Shown here one piece after another: positions 42,885-52,851 of a DNA stretch of 64,000 nt. The notes under the pieces are model-generated. The model was not told where the DNA came from and ran no database searches. It saw only the letters and a program-made list of their open reading frames with translations. Positions within the stretch are counted from its first letter, which is position 1, and each line of letters starts with the position of its first letter. The stretch is from Pontibacter ummariensis (GTDB taxonomy: Bacteria; Bacteroidota; Bacteroidia; Cytophagales; Hymenobacteraceae), in the NCBI RefSeq assembly GCF_900188175.1, contig NZ_FZOQ01000001.1, forward strand, positions 124,001 through 188,000, read 5' to 3'. A program made the position numbers and the translations under genes.

Positions 42885-43214
42885 ATGAATACAGCTTGGA
42901 TTTACCTTTTGCTGGCGGGCCTTTGTGAAATAGGGTGGGCTTTTGGGCTGAAGTACAGCGAGGGTTTTACGAAAGTAGGTGTCAGCGTAGTAACTGTCAT
43001 CGTCATGATCCTGAGCTTTGTCCTACTCTCACAAGCGATGAAGCACTTGCCACTGGGAACGGCCTATGCTACCTGGACAGGCATTGGCGCGGCAGGAACG
43101 GCCATTCTGGGAATTGTTATCCTGAACGAGCCCCGCGATCTAATCCGCATTGGCTGCATTGTTTTGATTATTGTGGGGGTGTTAGGGCTTAAGTTCCTCT
43201 CTAGTGCAGAGTAA
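42885..43214 (+). CDS. SMR-family exporter, Gdx/SugE type
   Basis: A 109-residue four-helix protein (MNTAWIYLLLAGLCEIGWAF) with the conserved membrane Glu in CEIGWAFGLKYSEGF and the LPLGTAYATWTGIGA motif that marks SugE/Gdx members rather than EmrE. Gdx proteins export guanidinium with protons, as dimers. It is a single gene, not a pair. Its stop lies 3 bases from the stop of the convergent gene with no terminator between. Confidence 0.93.
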   Translation: MNTAWIYLLLAGLCEIGWAFGLKYSEGFTKVGVSVVTVIVMILSFVLLSQAMKHLPLGTAYATWTGIGAAGTAILGIVILNEPRDLIRIGCIVLIIVGVLGLKFLSSAE

Positions 43215-43217
43215 GGT

Positions 43218-44051
43218 CTACAGTTCCCACTTGTAAACATCCATTGCCTTTGGTGCAAACAAGTAGAGCTGGGTAGGGTTTGCCAAGACCGTAAGGTAAC
43301 TTTTCTGATCGGGTAGCACGATGCTTCGCTCTTCCTGGGTATACAGGTCATAAAGCTTCAACTGGCCGTCCTGTACAAAGTAGAGCGCATTGCCCTGGAA
43401 GCCCATGTAAGATACCCCCTTAAAAGGCAGTTTCTTTTTATAGTTGCCCAGGTTATCAAACACATACACCCCACTGTTATAGTCTAAGAGGTACACGTTG
43501 TTCTGGTACTCTCGTAGCTGCCGCACATCGAACTGCTCGTTGCCCAACACCAGGTTCAGCGGGGTCTCGACAGTTAACTGACGTAGGCGCAGGTCCAGTT
43601 TGCTCAGCGTTTGGTTTGTCTCGTCAAAAAGCCAGTAGCCCTCGTTGCCGGCAGGGGACACAACTTTTGCTGTTCCGCTGTAATTTAAGTCAAACAGGTT
43701 GGTGCTGCTGATCGGCCGAAGAAAGCGGTCTAGCAAAAGTAGTTCTTGGCGGCCTTCATAAAAAAGCAGGACTTTCATAGGGTCCCAGGCCTCCACAGAA
43801 CCGATACGTCCACGGGTAGGAGGAGAGAAGGTGCCTGTTGGGCGGCCCAGCGAGTCTATGCGGACCAGGTTCTGCCTGGCATCCAAAACATACACATTGC
43901 CATTTCGGTCCTGCGAAATAACAGTAGGGGAACTGACGGGAGTGCTGCGCACCAGAGAAAGTTGCCGTGGCATCTCCTGAGCGAACGCCTGTGCGGATGT
44001 GATTAACAACAGCACCAGCCACAGCAACGATATGTTTCTTCTAGCCTTCAA
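43218..44051 (-). CDS. Exported beta-propeller-like protein
   Basis: The 277-residue protein has a signal peptide (MKARRNISLLWLVLLLITSA, cut near AFAQ) and repeats of the propeller kind (VYVLDARQNLVRIDSLGRPT, VYLLDYNSGVYVFDNLGNYK). Function is unknown; it is likely periplasmic. It begins 11 bases inside the end of lpxH, so it is translated from the same leftward transcript as LUD and lpxH. Confidence 0.75.
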   Translation of the reverse strand: MKARRNISLLWLVLLLITSAQAFAQEMPRQLSLVRSTPVSSPTVISQDRNGNVYVLDARQNLVRIDSLGRPTGTFSPPTRGRIGSVEAWDPMKVLLFYEGRQELLLLDRFLRPISSTNLFDLNYSGTAKVVSPAGNEGYWLFDETNQTLSKLDLRLRQLTVETPLNLVLGNEQFDVRQLREYQNNVYLLDYNSGVYVFDNLGNYKKKLPFKGVSYMGFQGNALYFVQDGQLKLYDLYTQEERSIVLPDQKSYLTVLANPTQLYLFAPKAMDVYKWEL

Positions 44052-44811
44052 AGGTCTTTAATTCCAGCTTTTCTCCGTCGTACACACCGTACGTACAAAA
44101 ATTGACCCACTCTCCTAAGTTCAGGTACCTGCTGCTGTTTCCGATGGACAAGTCCAGGGGCAAATGACGATGGCCGAAAACATAGTAATCATGGTGCTGC
44201 TTGGCCTCTACCTCCTGGCAGTACTGCACCAGCCACTCGTCCTCTCCCAGAAAAGCTTCGTCTTTTTTGATATTGCTGATGCGGCTTTTACGCGACCAGA
44301 TATTTGCAACGCCGATTCCCAGATTGGGGTGAACGCGAGCGAACAGCCACTGGCAAGCCTTGTTGTTAAACACCCGTTTCAGTACTTTATAAGTATGGTC
44401 GCCGGGGCCAAGCCCGTCGCCGTGCCCTATATAAAAGCTCTTGTTGCCGATGTTCGTAGAAATGGGGTGCCGCAGCACGGGTATGTTCAGCTCTTTTGGG
44501 AAATAATCGAACATCCACATATCATGGTTCCCCGTGAAAAAAAGCACAGGTATGCCAGCATCTGTTAGCTCTGCCAACTTACCTTGCAGGCGGATAAAGC
44601 CTTTCGGAATGGCATGCTTGTACTCAAACCAAAAGTCAAAAATGTCGCCGACCAGCAGTATCGCTGCGGCATCCTGCTGCGCCATGTGCAGCCAGCGCAC
44701 GATCTTCTGCTCTCTGGCCTTACTACTGGCGGCATCAGGTACTCCCAAATGGAAATCAGAGGCAAAGTATACTTTTTTACCCGGCGCTAGCTCGTTAATG
44801 CGGAAGGTCAT
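44041..44811 (-). CDS. lpxH: UDP-2,3-diacylglucosamine diphosphatase LpxH
   Basis: LpxH removes UMP from UDP-2,3-diacylglucosamine in lipid A synthesis. The 256-residue metallophosphoesterase shows the metal ligands in ASDFHLG, LVGDIFDFWFEYK, FTGNHDMW, YIGHGDGLG and FGHRHLPLD. It overlaps the LUD gene by 17 bases and the next gene by 11, so all three are tightly coupled. Confidence 0.92.
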   Translation of the reverse strand: MTFRINELAPGKKVYFASDFHLGVPDAASSKAREQKIVRWLHMAQQDAAAILLVGDIFDFWFEYKHAIPKGFIRLQGKLAELTDAGIPVLFFTGNHDMWMFDYFPKELNIPVLRHPISTNIGNKSFYIGHGDGLGPGDHTYKVLKRVFNNKACQWLFARVHPNLGIGVANIWSRKSRISNIKKDEAFLGEDEWLVQYCQEVEAKQHHDYYVFGHRHLPLDLSIGNSSRYLNLGEWVNFCTYGVYDGEKLELKTFEG

Positions 44812-45448
44812 CTATCAGGAAAAGTACTAGAGCTTTGGGGCCATGGGCGCCCATCACCAAGGTTTTTTCAATATCGGCAGTACGGCTGGGGCCACTTACC
44901 AGCGAGACCATGGAAGGGAAGTTCTCTTTATACCTATTACGTACTAACTGTAGTCCGTCTTTAATATCGGGTACCAACTGGCTGGCCTTGGCAACCACCA
45001 TATGGGTAGGGGGGTAGATGGTAAGCCTGCGCCCTCCGGCATTGGCAGAGCTAAGCAGAACACTGCCGGTGCGGGTAATCAGGGCCTCACAGGTTGTAAG
45101 GCTTGCCTCTGCATCCCGAACAAAGTCCTCTTCGTCAGCTTTAAAGTTAATGCCTGCCTGGTACAGCACGTTCTGAATATTCCGTTCCCAGACGTAGAGG
45201 TGCTCCAGGTTCTGCTCCTTTTTATAAATGTAGAGCTGGTCAAAGAAATCCTCCTCGTTCTCACAGTAAATAAACACCCCACTGTTGCGGATAAAGTTCT
45301 CTGCAAAAATGATGGACATGTCCTCATTAGGGACAGCCTGATGTAAGGGCGAGGTGAAGTCAGGGGTAGGAGGAAGAAAAGGCGCTGACTTAGCCAGCGC
45401 CTCTCTTACTCTTCGTAATACTATTTCTTTAGATTTTGCTTCGTACAT
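44795..45448 (-). CDS. LUD-domain protein (LutC/YkgG family)
   Basis: A 217-residue protein of the LUD family, best known as LutC, part of lactate utilisation complexes. Typical blocks are LITRTGSVLLSSANAGGRRLTIYPPTH, VVAKASQLVPDI and VSGPSRTADIEKTLVMGAHG. Neither lutA nor lutB is near, and the gene lies directly downstream of ftsH by 12 bases, an arrangement I recall from other Bacteroidota. The role here is not clear. Confidence 0.85.
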   Translation of the reverse strand: MYEAKSKEIVLRRVREALAKSAPFLPPTPDFTSPLHQAVPNEDMSIIFAENFIRNSGVFIYCENEEDFFDQLYIYKKEQNLEHLYVWERNIQNVLYQAGINFKADEEDFVRDAEASLTTCEALITRTGSVLLSSANAGGRRLTIYPPTHMVVAKASQLVPDIKDGLQLVRNRYKENFPSMVSLVSGPSRTADIEKTLVMGAHGPKALVLFLIDDLPH

Positions 45449-45460
45449 GCCTGGTTAGTG

Positions 45461-47572
45461 TCAAGCTGATTTCGAATTAACCGAGCTATCCTGTTCTGCT
45501 GGCTCATTGCGCTCCGGAACATCGCTGTTCTCGGGCTGCGCTTTTTTATTGCCATGCTCCAGCGGGTGATCGCCTTCCAGTTCTGTCTTGGTCTTACTGC
45601 GGTCTGTACCGCTGGTATGCGCCTGATAAGCTGTTAAGGTATCAAAAGGACGCGGTCCAACCAAGCGCTCCAGGTCGTTCTGGAACAGGATCTCTTTCTC
45701 GAGCAGCTCTTGCGCCACTAACTCAAGCTCATTGGCTTTGGACCGGAGCAAGTCTTTGGTGCGCTCATAAGCCGTAGTAATGATGCTACGCACCTCCTCA
45801 TCAATCGTCTTGGCTGTAGCCTCAGAGTAAGGCTTGCTGAACGAGTAGTCAGAGTTCTGCTTCGAGTCATAGAAAGACACGTTGCCGATCTTCGTGTTCA
45901 TACCGTACATCGTCACGATGCTATAGGCCATTTTGGTAATACGCTCCAGGTCGCTTAGGGCGCCTGTCGAGATCTTGCCAAACACCAGTTCTTCAGCGGC
46001 ACGTCCGCCCAGGGCCATGCACATTTCGTCGATCAGCTGTTCGGTGGTGTACAGGAACTGCTCTTTCGGCAGGTACTGCGCGTAACCCAAGGCAGCTACA
46101 CCGCGTGGTACGATACTTACTTTTACCAATGGGTCGGCATGCTCCAAGAACCAGCCAGCGATGGCATGTCCGGCCTCGTGGTAAGCCACAATCTTCTTCT
46201 CTTCAGGAGAGATGATCTTGTTCTTCTTCTCCAAGCCACCGATCACACGGTCGATCGCATCGTTGAAGTCCTGCTGGTCTACTGCTTTCTTGTTACGGCG
46301 GGCAGCAATCAGGGCGGCCTCGTTACAAACGTTCGCAATCTCGGCACCGGCAAAGCCAGGTGTCTGGGCAGCTAGCTTTTTCGCGTCCACGTCACCAGCC
46401 AGCGTAAGCGGCTTCAGGTGCACGTCAAAAATCTCGGTACGGCCATTGATGTCTGGCTTGTCGATGCTTACCTGGCGGTCAAAACGGCCAGGGCGCAGCA
46501 GGGCAGAGTCCAGCGTGTCCGGACGGTTGGTGGCAGCCAGGATAATAACGCCTGTGTCTGTTCCGAAGCCATCCATCTCCACTAATAGGGAGTTCAAAGT
46601 ATTCTCACGCTCATCGTTACCGCCTGGTGTTGCCCCACGGCTACGGTGACGGCCGATGGCATCAATCTCGTCAATAAAGATGATACAGGGCGCTTTGGCT
46701 TTGGCCTGCTTAAACAGGTCACGCACACGGGCGGCACCCACCCCTACGAACATCTCCACGAAGTCTGAACCAGACAGGGAGAAGAACGGAACGTCGGCTT
46801 CACCTGCCACGGCTTTCGCCAGCAAGGTTTTACCGGTTCCCGGAGGGCCTACCAGCAAAGCTCCTTTCGGAATCTTACCGCCCAGCACGGTAAACTTGGC
46901 CGGGTTTTTCAGGAACTCCACGATCTCCTGCACCTCTTCTTTTGCTTCCTCCAGGCCGGCCACGTCCTTAAACGTTACCTTTACCTTGTTTTCTGCATCA
47001 AAAAGGGCGGCTTTTGACTTGCCAATGTTAAAGATCTGGCCACCGGCACCACCCGAGGTGACGCGGCGCATCAGGAACCAGAAACCGAATAACAGTAAGA
47101 TCAGGAAGCCCCAGTTCAGGAAGAACTCGGCAAAGCCGGTGCGGTTCTCCAGGTTATAGGCTACCCGATCTTCTTTCGGAAGTTCGGCCTGCACCTCCTC
47201 CAAATCCTCTTTGAAGGTCTCGGCTGATATGATCTGGAAGTGGTACTGCGGGCCCTCATTTGTGGTGAAAGCGCCTCTGTTGTCGAGCTCTACTTTATAC
47301 TTTTCGTTTTGTAGTGCCTCTTCTTCCAGAAAAACCTCTACTGTCTTGCCATTCACGATGGTCAGCTTACGAACATCGCCGCTCAGCAGCATTTCCTCGA
47401 ACTCCTGTTGTGTTGTTTCCACAGAGGAGTTGCTTTTGTTAAGATAGGTTAGGCCAAAAATTAGCAGAATGAGCACGGCCAGCATCCACAGCTGCATGGT
47501 AGGGCGTGGAGGCCTGTTCGGGATCATCGGCTTTTTCTTCTTGTTATTGCCTTTATTATTAAATTCTGCCAT
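45461..47572 (-). CDS. ftsH: ATP-dependent zinc metalloprotease FtsH
   Basis: FtsH degrades damaged or unassembled membrane proteins and some regulators. The 703-residue protein has two membrane helices (about 27-44 and 150-168), an AAA+ domain with Walker [15 protein letters not shown] (about 241), Walker [13 protein letters not shown] (about 296) and the zinc site HEAGH (465-469). The C-terminus is a low-complexity acidic and polar tail of about 60 residues. It lies 68 bases downstream of rsfS on the same strand. Confidence 0.98.
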   Translation of the reverse strand: MAEFNNKGNNKKKKPMIPNRPPRPTMQLWMLAVLILLIFGLTYLNKSNSSVETTQQEFEEMLLSGDVRKLTIVNGKTVEVFLEEEALQNEKYKVELDNRGAFTTNEGPQYHFQIISAETFKEDLEEVQAELPKEDRVAYNLENRTGFAEFFLNWGFLILLLFGFWFLMRRVTSGGAGGQIFNIGKSKAALFDAENKVKVTFKDVAGLEEAKEEVQEIVEFLKNPAKFTVLGGKIPKGALLVGPPGTGKTLLAKAVAGEADVPFFSLSGSDFVEMFVGVGAARVRDLFKQAKAKAPCIIFIDEIDAIGRHRSRGATPGGNDERENTLNSLLVEMDGFGTDTGVIILAATNRPDTLDSALLRPGRFDRQVSIDKPDINGRTEIFDVHLKPLTLAGDVDAKKLAAQTPGFAGAEIANVCNEAALIAARRNKKAVDQQDFNDAIDRVIGGLEKKNKIISPEEKKIVAYHEAGHAIAGWFLEHADPLVKVSIVPRGVAALGYAQYLPKEQFLYTTEQLIDEMCMALGGRAAEELVFGKISTGALSDLERITKMAYSIVTMYGMNTKIGNVSFYDSKQNSDYSFSKPYSEATAKTIDEEVRSIITTAYERTKDLLRSKANELELVAQELLEKEILFQNDLERLVGPRPFDTLTAYQAHTSGTDRSKTKTELEGDHPLEHGNKKAQPENSDVPERNEPAEQDSSVNSKSA

Positions 47573-47640
47573 TGATGTTTAGTTACAGTTGATTGAGAAA
47601 CATGAGAGGGTACAAAAAGTTCTTTGTACAGCCGCCCCTG

Positions 47641-48015
47641 TTAGACAGACGCAATATGCTCTATGCTGGCATCGCCCCAAAGCTCCTCCAAGGCATAAAA
47701 CTCTCGCTTATCTTTTAAAAATACGTGCGCTACTACATCCACATAATCCAGTAGCACCCACTCTTTGTTGGTGCGTCCCTCGCTTTGCCACGGGCTTTGC
47801 TTGGTCGCTTTGTACACTTCTTCTTCTATGGAGGAGGCGATGGCGTCTATTTGTGTATCGGAACTAGCGGAAGCTATTACGAAATAATCTGATACTGCGT
47901 TTTTAAGTGATTTAAGGTTAATCACCACTATATCGGAGGCTTTCTTCTCCTGCATACCCTTCACCACAATATCTGCCAATATGTCTGAAGTAGCCTCTGC
48001 CTTGGTTTCTTTCAT
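47641..48015 (-). CDS. rsfS: Ribosomal silencing factor RsfS
   Basis: RsfS binds L14 of the large subunit and blocks joining of the subunits when nutrients are low. The 124-residue protein has the DUF143 pattern: DIVVINLKSLKNAVSDYFVI, SSDTQIDAIA, and EWVLLDYVDVVAHVF. It is divergent from birA with a 50-base gap and upstream of ftsH. Confidence 0.94.
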   Translation of the reverse strand: MKETKAEATSDILADIVVKGMQEKKASDIVVINLKSLKNAVSDYFVIASASSDTQIDAIASSIEEEVYKATKQSPWQSEGRTNKEWVLLDYVDVVAHVFLKDKREFYALEELWGDASIEHIASV

Positions 48016-48065
48016 TTGCGCTCTTTAAATTTGATCTACAAAAGTATTAAATCTATACATAAAAT

Positions 48066-48815
48066 ATGTTGCCTAATACGCTGTTTATAGGCCAGCAGCT
48101 GTTTTTTCTGCCAGTTTGTGAATCTACTAGCTCGGAGGCCCATCAGCTACTTAACAAAAATGAGGCCATAGAGGGTTGCACCGTAATAACTGCCCAACAA
48201 ACCCGGGGCCGGGGGCAACGGGGAAACAACTGGGAGGCGGAGCCGGGGAAGAACATCACGCTTTCTGTTATCCTGTCACCTTCTTTCCTGGCCGTCCGGC
48301 AGCAATTTTACCTCAATATGGCCGTGTCGTTGGGGGTGCTCGACCTGCTGCGCAGCCAGGGGCTTGCACAGGCGCAGGTTAAATGGCCAAACGATTTATA
48401 TTTTGAAGATAAGAAACTTGGTGGGATTCTAATAGAAAACACCATAAATAGCCTCTCTTTACAACACAGCATTGTTGGGATTGGTTTAAACGTGAACCAG
48501 TTAGCTTTTGGTTATCCCACGGCCACTTCAATGGCCAGCGTGGCAGGGCATCCTTTTGGCCTGGAGAAGCTGACGGAGCAACTGCTGGAGCTAGTGGAGA
48601 AAAGGTACCTGCAACTGCGAAACGGAAGACACGACAGCTTAAAGTATGACTACCTGCAGGCGCTGTACCGCTACCAGGAGGTGCACTCCTATGTGGTTGA
48701 CGGGCAGGAAACAGAGGGGCAAATCGTGGGGGTGTGCGAAGACGGCAGGCTAGCGGTGGAAACAAAAGGGCAACTGCGCTATTTTGCCTTCAAAGAAATA
48801 GGGTACCTTATCTGA
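48066..48815 (+). CDS. birA: Biotin--[acetyl-CoA carboxylase] ligase
   Basis: The enzyme attaches biotin to the carboxyl-carrier protein. The 249-residue protein has TAQQTRGRGQRGNNWEAEPG, the biotinyl-AMP loop, and KWPNDLYFEDKKLGGILIE. It lacks the N-terminal DNA-binding domain of E. coli BirA, so it is a ligase only and not a repressor. It is divergent from rsfS. Confidence 0.95.
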   Translation: MLPNTLFIGQQLFFLPVCESTSSEAHQLLNKNEAIEGCTVITAQQTRGRGQRGNNWEAEPGKNITLSVILSPSFLAVRQQFYLNMAVSLGVLDLLRSQGLAQAQVKWPNDLYFEDKKLGGILIENTINSLSLQHSIVGIGLNVNQLAFGYPTATSMASVAGHPFGLEKLTEQLLELVEKRYLQLRNGRHDSLKYDYLQALYRYQEVHSYVVDGQETEGQIVGVCEDGRLAVETKGQLRYFAFKEIGYLI

Positions 48816-49024
48816 GTAAACAGCGGAGCCAGCGGCAAAGGCGCTTCGAGCAGAAGAGGCTGCGTGTTTTTTTAGGAGGTGAACAGGATAAATGGAGGTG
48901 TGAACAAATGTTTTTCCTAAGTAAGTTCCGAATAGGCATAGTTTTTGATGGTGCTCTAAGATAGATGGAGGCAAAATATGCAGTGTTCTTACCAGCCTCA
49001 TTTACAAATATTTTGGAAATTATA

Positions 49025-49055
49025 TTTATAGTTTTGGTATTTTAATCTATCTTTG
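49025..49055 (+). promoter_or_regulatory. Promoter of the T9SS-tailed gene
   Basis: TATCTTTG (49048-49055) fits the -7 consensus, and TTTA (49025-49028) sits exactly 19 bases upstream at the -33 position. The leader is about 35 bases. Confidence 0.5.
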
Positions 49056-49096
49056 ATTGATAAATCAGGGTGTAAACATTTAAGGCACTTAGGAGT

Positions 49097-49693
49097 ATGG
49101 GAATTTTTACTAGAGTTTTTTTAATAACGGTCCTTATTAGCTCACACCTGTTGAGTTTTGCAGGTACTGTAGCTGGTGAGCAGGTTGAAGGAGTAACCCC
49201 AACTTATAAAGGCGGCAACACGCTTTGGAAGCTTTTGCCAGATAAGGTGTCACAGCTTACGGTGTCTGCGCAAAACGCCAGGCCGGCCTTTGTGAAAAAC
49301 CCGGACGAGCATACCTGCTCTAAAATTTATGCTTCTGCTGTAAGCCAGGTGTTCCATGTGGTAGAAACAAAAGCCAGCAACAGTGTTTATACGAATGTAA
49401 CCTTGGCGGCTTTTGCCCCAGGCCGGGAAATAAGTCCTTTGCCTTCTATCAATGCTTATCCCAACCCCTCTCGTGGAATTACACGTCTGGCATTAAACTT
49501 GCCTGGCAACGATAGCTACAAGATCCGGATATCGAATACAATCGGTAAAGTGCTGCGGGTGCATGAGGTAGCCCCTGCGGAGAACGCTGTAGTTGAACTG
49601 GATATGAGAAGCCTGCCTTCTGGAATCTACTTTTATAGCCTGGTGGTGAATGACAAGACGGTGGAGACGAAACGCCTCGTGTTGCAAAAGTAG
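49097..49693 (+). CDS. Secreted protein with type IX sorting tail
   Basis: The 198-residue protein begins with a signal peptide (MGIFTRVFLITVLISSHLLS) and ends in a T9SS type A sorting domain (about 118-198): SINAYPNPSRGITRLAL, YKIRISNTIGKVLR and the closing LPSGIYFYSLVVNDKTVETK. The about 90 residues between have no recognisable domain. It should be exported by the type IX secretion system and fixed to or released from the surface, in line with gldH in the window. Confidence 0.85.
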   Translation: MGIFTRVFLITVLISSHLLSFAGTVAGEQVEGVTPTYKGGNTLWKLLPDKVSQLTVSAQNARPAFVKNPDEHTCSKIYASAVSQVFHVVETKASNSVYTNVTLAAFAPGREISPLPSINAYPNPSRGITRLALNLPGNDSYKIRISNTIGKVLRVHEVAPAENAVVELDMRSLPSGIYFYSLVVNDKTVETKRLVLQK

Positions 49694-49717
49694 TTTGTGG
49701 GAAACCAAGTAAAACAG

Positions 49718-49746
49718 AAAGCCGGCCATCGAGTCGGCTTTTTCAT
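49718..49746 (+). terminator. Terminator after the T9SS-tailed gene
   Basis: AAAGCCG (49718-49724) pairs with CGGCTTT (49735-49741), followed by TTTTT. It lies 25 bases after the stop. Confidence 0.75.
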
Positions 49747-49816
49747 TATAAACATCTAATGTATAGGCAGCCACTGAACATTATTTACTATTTTCGGGGC
49801 TGAATCAAAAAACACT

Positions 49817-52765
49817 ATGACGGATTATCGAAAGATAAATAACATTGTGGGCTGGGTCGTGTTCCTTATTGCGACTACAGTATATGTGCTGACGCTGGAG
49901 CCAACAGCCAGTTTCTGGGATGCCGGGGAGTTTATCGCCAGTTCTTATAAATTACTGGTGCCACACCCGCCGGGAGCACCCTTCTACCTGTTAGTTGCCC
50001 GGGTGTTCTCAATGTTTGCAGGCGACCCTACCCAGGTAGCCTGGTGGGTAAACCTGTTCTCTGCTCTGGCTAGCTCCTTCACGGTGCTGTTTCTGTTCTG
50101 GACAATTACCATACTGGCACGCAAGCTATTAGTGAAAGAGGGCGAATTGCCTACTACCGGGAACGTACTGCTGATTATGGGCAGCGGCGCGGTAGGGGCA
50201 CTGGCTTATACCTTTTCAGATTCTGCCTGGTTCTCTGCGGTGGAAGCGGAGGTGTATGCCCTGTCTTCCTTCTTTACGGCCATCGTTTTCTGGGCTATCC
50301 TGCGCTGGGAGGCGAAAGCGGGTGAGGCGTACTCTGACAAGTGGCTTATCCTGATTGCTTACCTGGTCGGGCTCTCCATTGGAGCGCACTTGCTGAACCT
50401 GGTAACGATTCCGGCGCTTGCTTTTGTTTACTACTTCCGTTTATACAAACCAACTTTCTGGGGAGGGGTGCTGGCCTTTGCTATAAGTGCCGTCATTGTT
50501 GTGGCAATCCTGTGGGGTGTTATCCCTGGCCTTCCTTCCCTGGCCGGTAACTTCGAAGTTTTCTTTGTGAACAGCCTGGGGCTGCCTTTCGGGTCTGGTC
50601 TGATCGTGTTCCTCGTGCTGTTAATAGCCGCCGTTATCTTTGGCCTGCGCTACTCTATCAAGCATAACAACCGGGTGCTGAATACAGCCCTGCTCAGCTT
50701 CGTGTTTGTGCTGATCGGTTATTCCTCTTATATGATGATCCCGATCCGCTCGTCTTATGACCCGACCATCGATGAGAATGACCCGGACGATATCCTGACC
50801 TTTGTTTCGTACCTGAAACGGGAGCAGTACGGTGACCGTCCGTTGCTTTACGGACCGCAGTATAACGCGCAGCCGGTAGACCAGGAAGAGGGAGCTGCCC
50901 GCTACATAAAAGGAGAAGACCAGTACATTAAGACCGGCAACAAGATTGAGCCTGTGTACGACAGCAAGGACAAGACCCTGCTGCCTCGTATTTACAGCGA
51001 TCAGCCACAGCATATAGAAGAGTACAAGAAGTGGGTGGACCTGAGAGAGGGGCAAGCGCCAACCTTTGGCCAGAACCTGAGTTTCCTGTTCCGCTATCAG
51101 TTGGGGCACATGTACTGGCGCTACTTCCTGTGGAACTTCGTTGGCCGTGAAGGCGACATACAGAACTCCGGCGTTTTATGGTTCGGTGGTGATGCGGATG
51201 CCCCTGAGAGAGTACTGGAGAGCGAGGCCCGTAACCAGTTCTTCATGATCCCGCTGTTGATCGGTATCATCGGATTGATTTACCAAGCACGCAAAGATGA
51301 GCGCGATGCCTTTGTGGTAGGTCTGTTGTTCTTCTTTACTGGTATTGCCATTGCCTTGTACCTGAACCAGCCACCAGTAGAGCCACGCGAGCGGGACTAT
51401 ACCTTCGCGGGGTCTTTCTATGCCTTCAGCATCTGGATAGGCTTGGGTGTGCTGGGTGTTGCGGCTCTTTTAGAGAAAGTGTTGAATAATAAAACAGCGC
51501 GCGCTGCTGTGGCTACGCTTGTTTGTTTGGCGGCTCCTGGTATCATGGCGGCCGAAGGGTGGGACGACCACGACCGCTCGGACCGTTACCATTCAGTAGA
51601 CTCTGCCCGCAACCTGCTCGATTCTGTGGCGCCTAACGGCATTTTGTTCACGAACGGCGATAACGACACCTTCCCGCTCTGGTATGTGCAGGAGGTGGAA
51701 GGCTACCGTACCGACGTGCGTGTGGCGGTACTGAGCTACCTGAACACGGATTGGTACATCGACCAGATGAAGCGCCAGTCTTATGAGTCAGATCCGTGGC
51801 CGCTGTCGCTGGAGAACCCGAACTACCGCCAGGGCACGAACGATTACCTGCCTTACGTAGAGCGACCACAAGTGGCCGCAGGTATTGACCTGGAGCAGTA
51901 TGTAAAACTTGTACGGGAGAACCATCCGGCCCTGCAGGTACAGTACGGTGCTGGAACCACGCTGCTGACCATGCCGACGAAGAACTTCTTCCTGAACGTT
52001 GACAAGGAGCGCATAAAGGCACTGGACTTCGTGGCAGAAGACAAGGAAGACGAGATCGTAGACCGCATGTCCTGGACAATCAACAAGTCGCTACTGGAGA
52101 AAAAACACCTGGTGATGCTGGACTTGCTCGCTACGAATAACTGGGAGCGCCCGATCTATTTCTCTACAACTGTAAACAGTGCAGACTTTATCGGCCTGTC
52201 AGACTACTTCCAACTGGAAGGCCTGGCTTACCGTGTGGTGCCTGTAAAGTCTCCTGAGGGTGAACAGGGCTTCGTGAATAAAGAAGTGATGTATGAGAAC
52301 ATGATGAAGGAGTTCGAGTTGCGAAACTTTAATAACCCGGACATCTTCTACGACGAGAACTACTACCGCTTTGCGGCCAACCTGCGGGATAAATATGCCC
52401 GCCTGGCTGCCGCTTACCTGGCGGACGGGAATAAGGCCCGGGCAAAGGAAATCGTAGACTTCGTGTTCGAGAAACTACCGGCTGAGACGGTTCCTTATGA
52501 CTACTATACGCCGCAGTTCATCCCCATCTTAGCAGAGTTGGGCGAGATGGAAGAGGCCGAAGCATTGTTGAATGCCATGGCGCAGGATGCCATTCAGTCT
52601 CTGGATTATTTCTTTGCAAAGGGCGCCCTGTATGACATGGAGATCCAGACGAACATGGTGATTCTGCAGCAGTTGATAGGTGCGGCAGAGGAACTGGGTA
52701 TGGAAGAAAGAGCTGCGCAGCTACAGCAGCAGTTCATGCAGTACCTGCAGCGCATGCGCCGCTAA
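49817..52765 (+). CDS. DUF2723 membrane protein (GT117-like)
   Basis: A 982-residue protein. Residues about 1-560 are membrane helices with the DUF2723 hallmark TLEPTASFWDAGEFIASSYK and VPHPPGAPFYLLVARV; the rest (about 580-982) is a soluble periplasmic domain with TPR-like helices at the end. The family is placed with PMT-like glycosyltransferases, and a role in protein or envelope glycosylation is likely but unproved. It is followed by a strong terminator. Confidence 0.88.
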   Translation: MTDYRKINNIVGWVVFLIATTVYVLTLEPTASFWDAGEFIASSYKLLVPHPPGAPFYLLVARVFSMFAGDPTQVAWWVNLFSALASSFTVLFLFWTITILARKLLVKEGELPTTGNVLLIMGSGAVGALAYTFSDSAWFSAVEAEVYALSSFFTAIVFWAILRWEAKAGEAYSDKWLILIAYLVGLSIGAHLLNLVTIPALAFVYYFRLYKPTFWGGVLAFAISAVIVVAILWGVIPGLPSLAGNFEVFFVNSLGLPFGSGLIVFLVLLIAAVIFGLRYSIKHNNRVLNTALLSFVFVLIGYSSYMMIPIRSSYDPTIDENDPDDILTFVSYLKREQYGDRPLLYGPQYNAQPVDQEEGAARYIKGEDQYIKTGNKIEPVYDSKDKTLLPRIYSDQPQHIEEYKKWVDLREGQAPTFGQNLSFLFRYQLGHMYWRYFLWNFVGREGDIQNSGVLWFGGDADAPERVLESEARNQFFMIPLLIGIIGLIYQARKDERDAFVVGLLFFFTGIAIALYLNQPPVEPRERDYTFAGSFYAFSIWIGLGVLGVAALLEKVLNNKTARAAVATLVCLAAPGIMAAEGWDDHDRSDRYHSVDSARNLLDSVAPNGILFTNGDNDTFPLWYVQEVEGYRTDVRVAVLSYLNTDWYIDQMKRQSYESDPWPLSLENPNYRQGTNDYLPYVERPQVAAGIDLEQYVKLVRENHPALQVQYGAGTTLLTMPTKNFFLNVDKERIKALDFVAEDKEDEIVDRMSWTINKSLLEKKHLVMLDLLATNNWERPIYFSTTVNSADFIGLSDYFQLEGLAYRVVPVKSPEGEQGFVNKEVMYENMMKEFELRNFNNPDIFYDENYYRFAANLRDKYARLAAAYLADGNKARAKEIVDFVFEKLPAETVPYDYYTPQFIPILAELGEMEEAEALLNAMAQDAIQSLDYFFAKGALYDMEIQTNMVILQQLIGAAEELGMEERAAQLQQQFMQYLQRMRR

Positions 52766-52787
52766 ACAAAAAAGCTGGATTCGCAGT

Positions 52788-52826
52788 AAAAAAAGCCGGA
52801 CCAAGAGAATAGGTTCGGCTTTTTTT
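52788..52826 (+). terminator. Terminator after the DUF2723 gene
   Basis: AAAAAAAGCCGGACC (52788-52802) pairs with GGTTCGGCTTTTTTT (52812-52826) with one G-T wobble. It ends in a run of seven T. Confidence 0.85.
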
Positions 52827-52851
52827 CCTTAGGCTCTAATTTCTGATTTGC

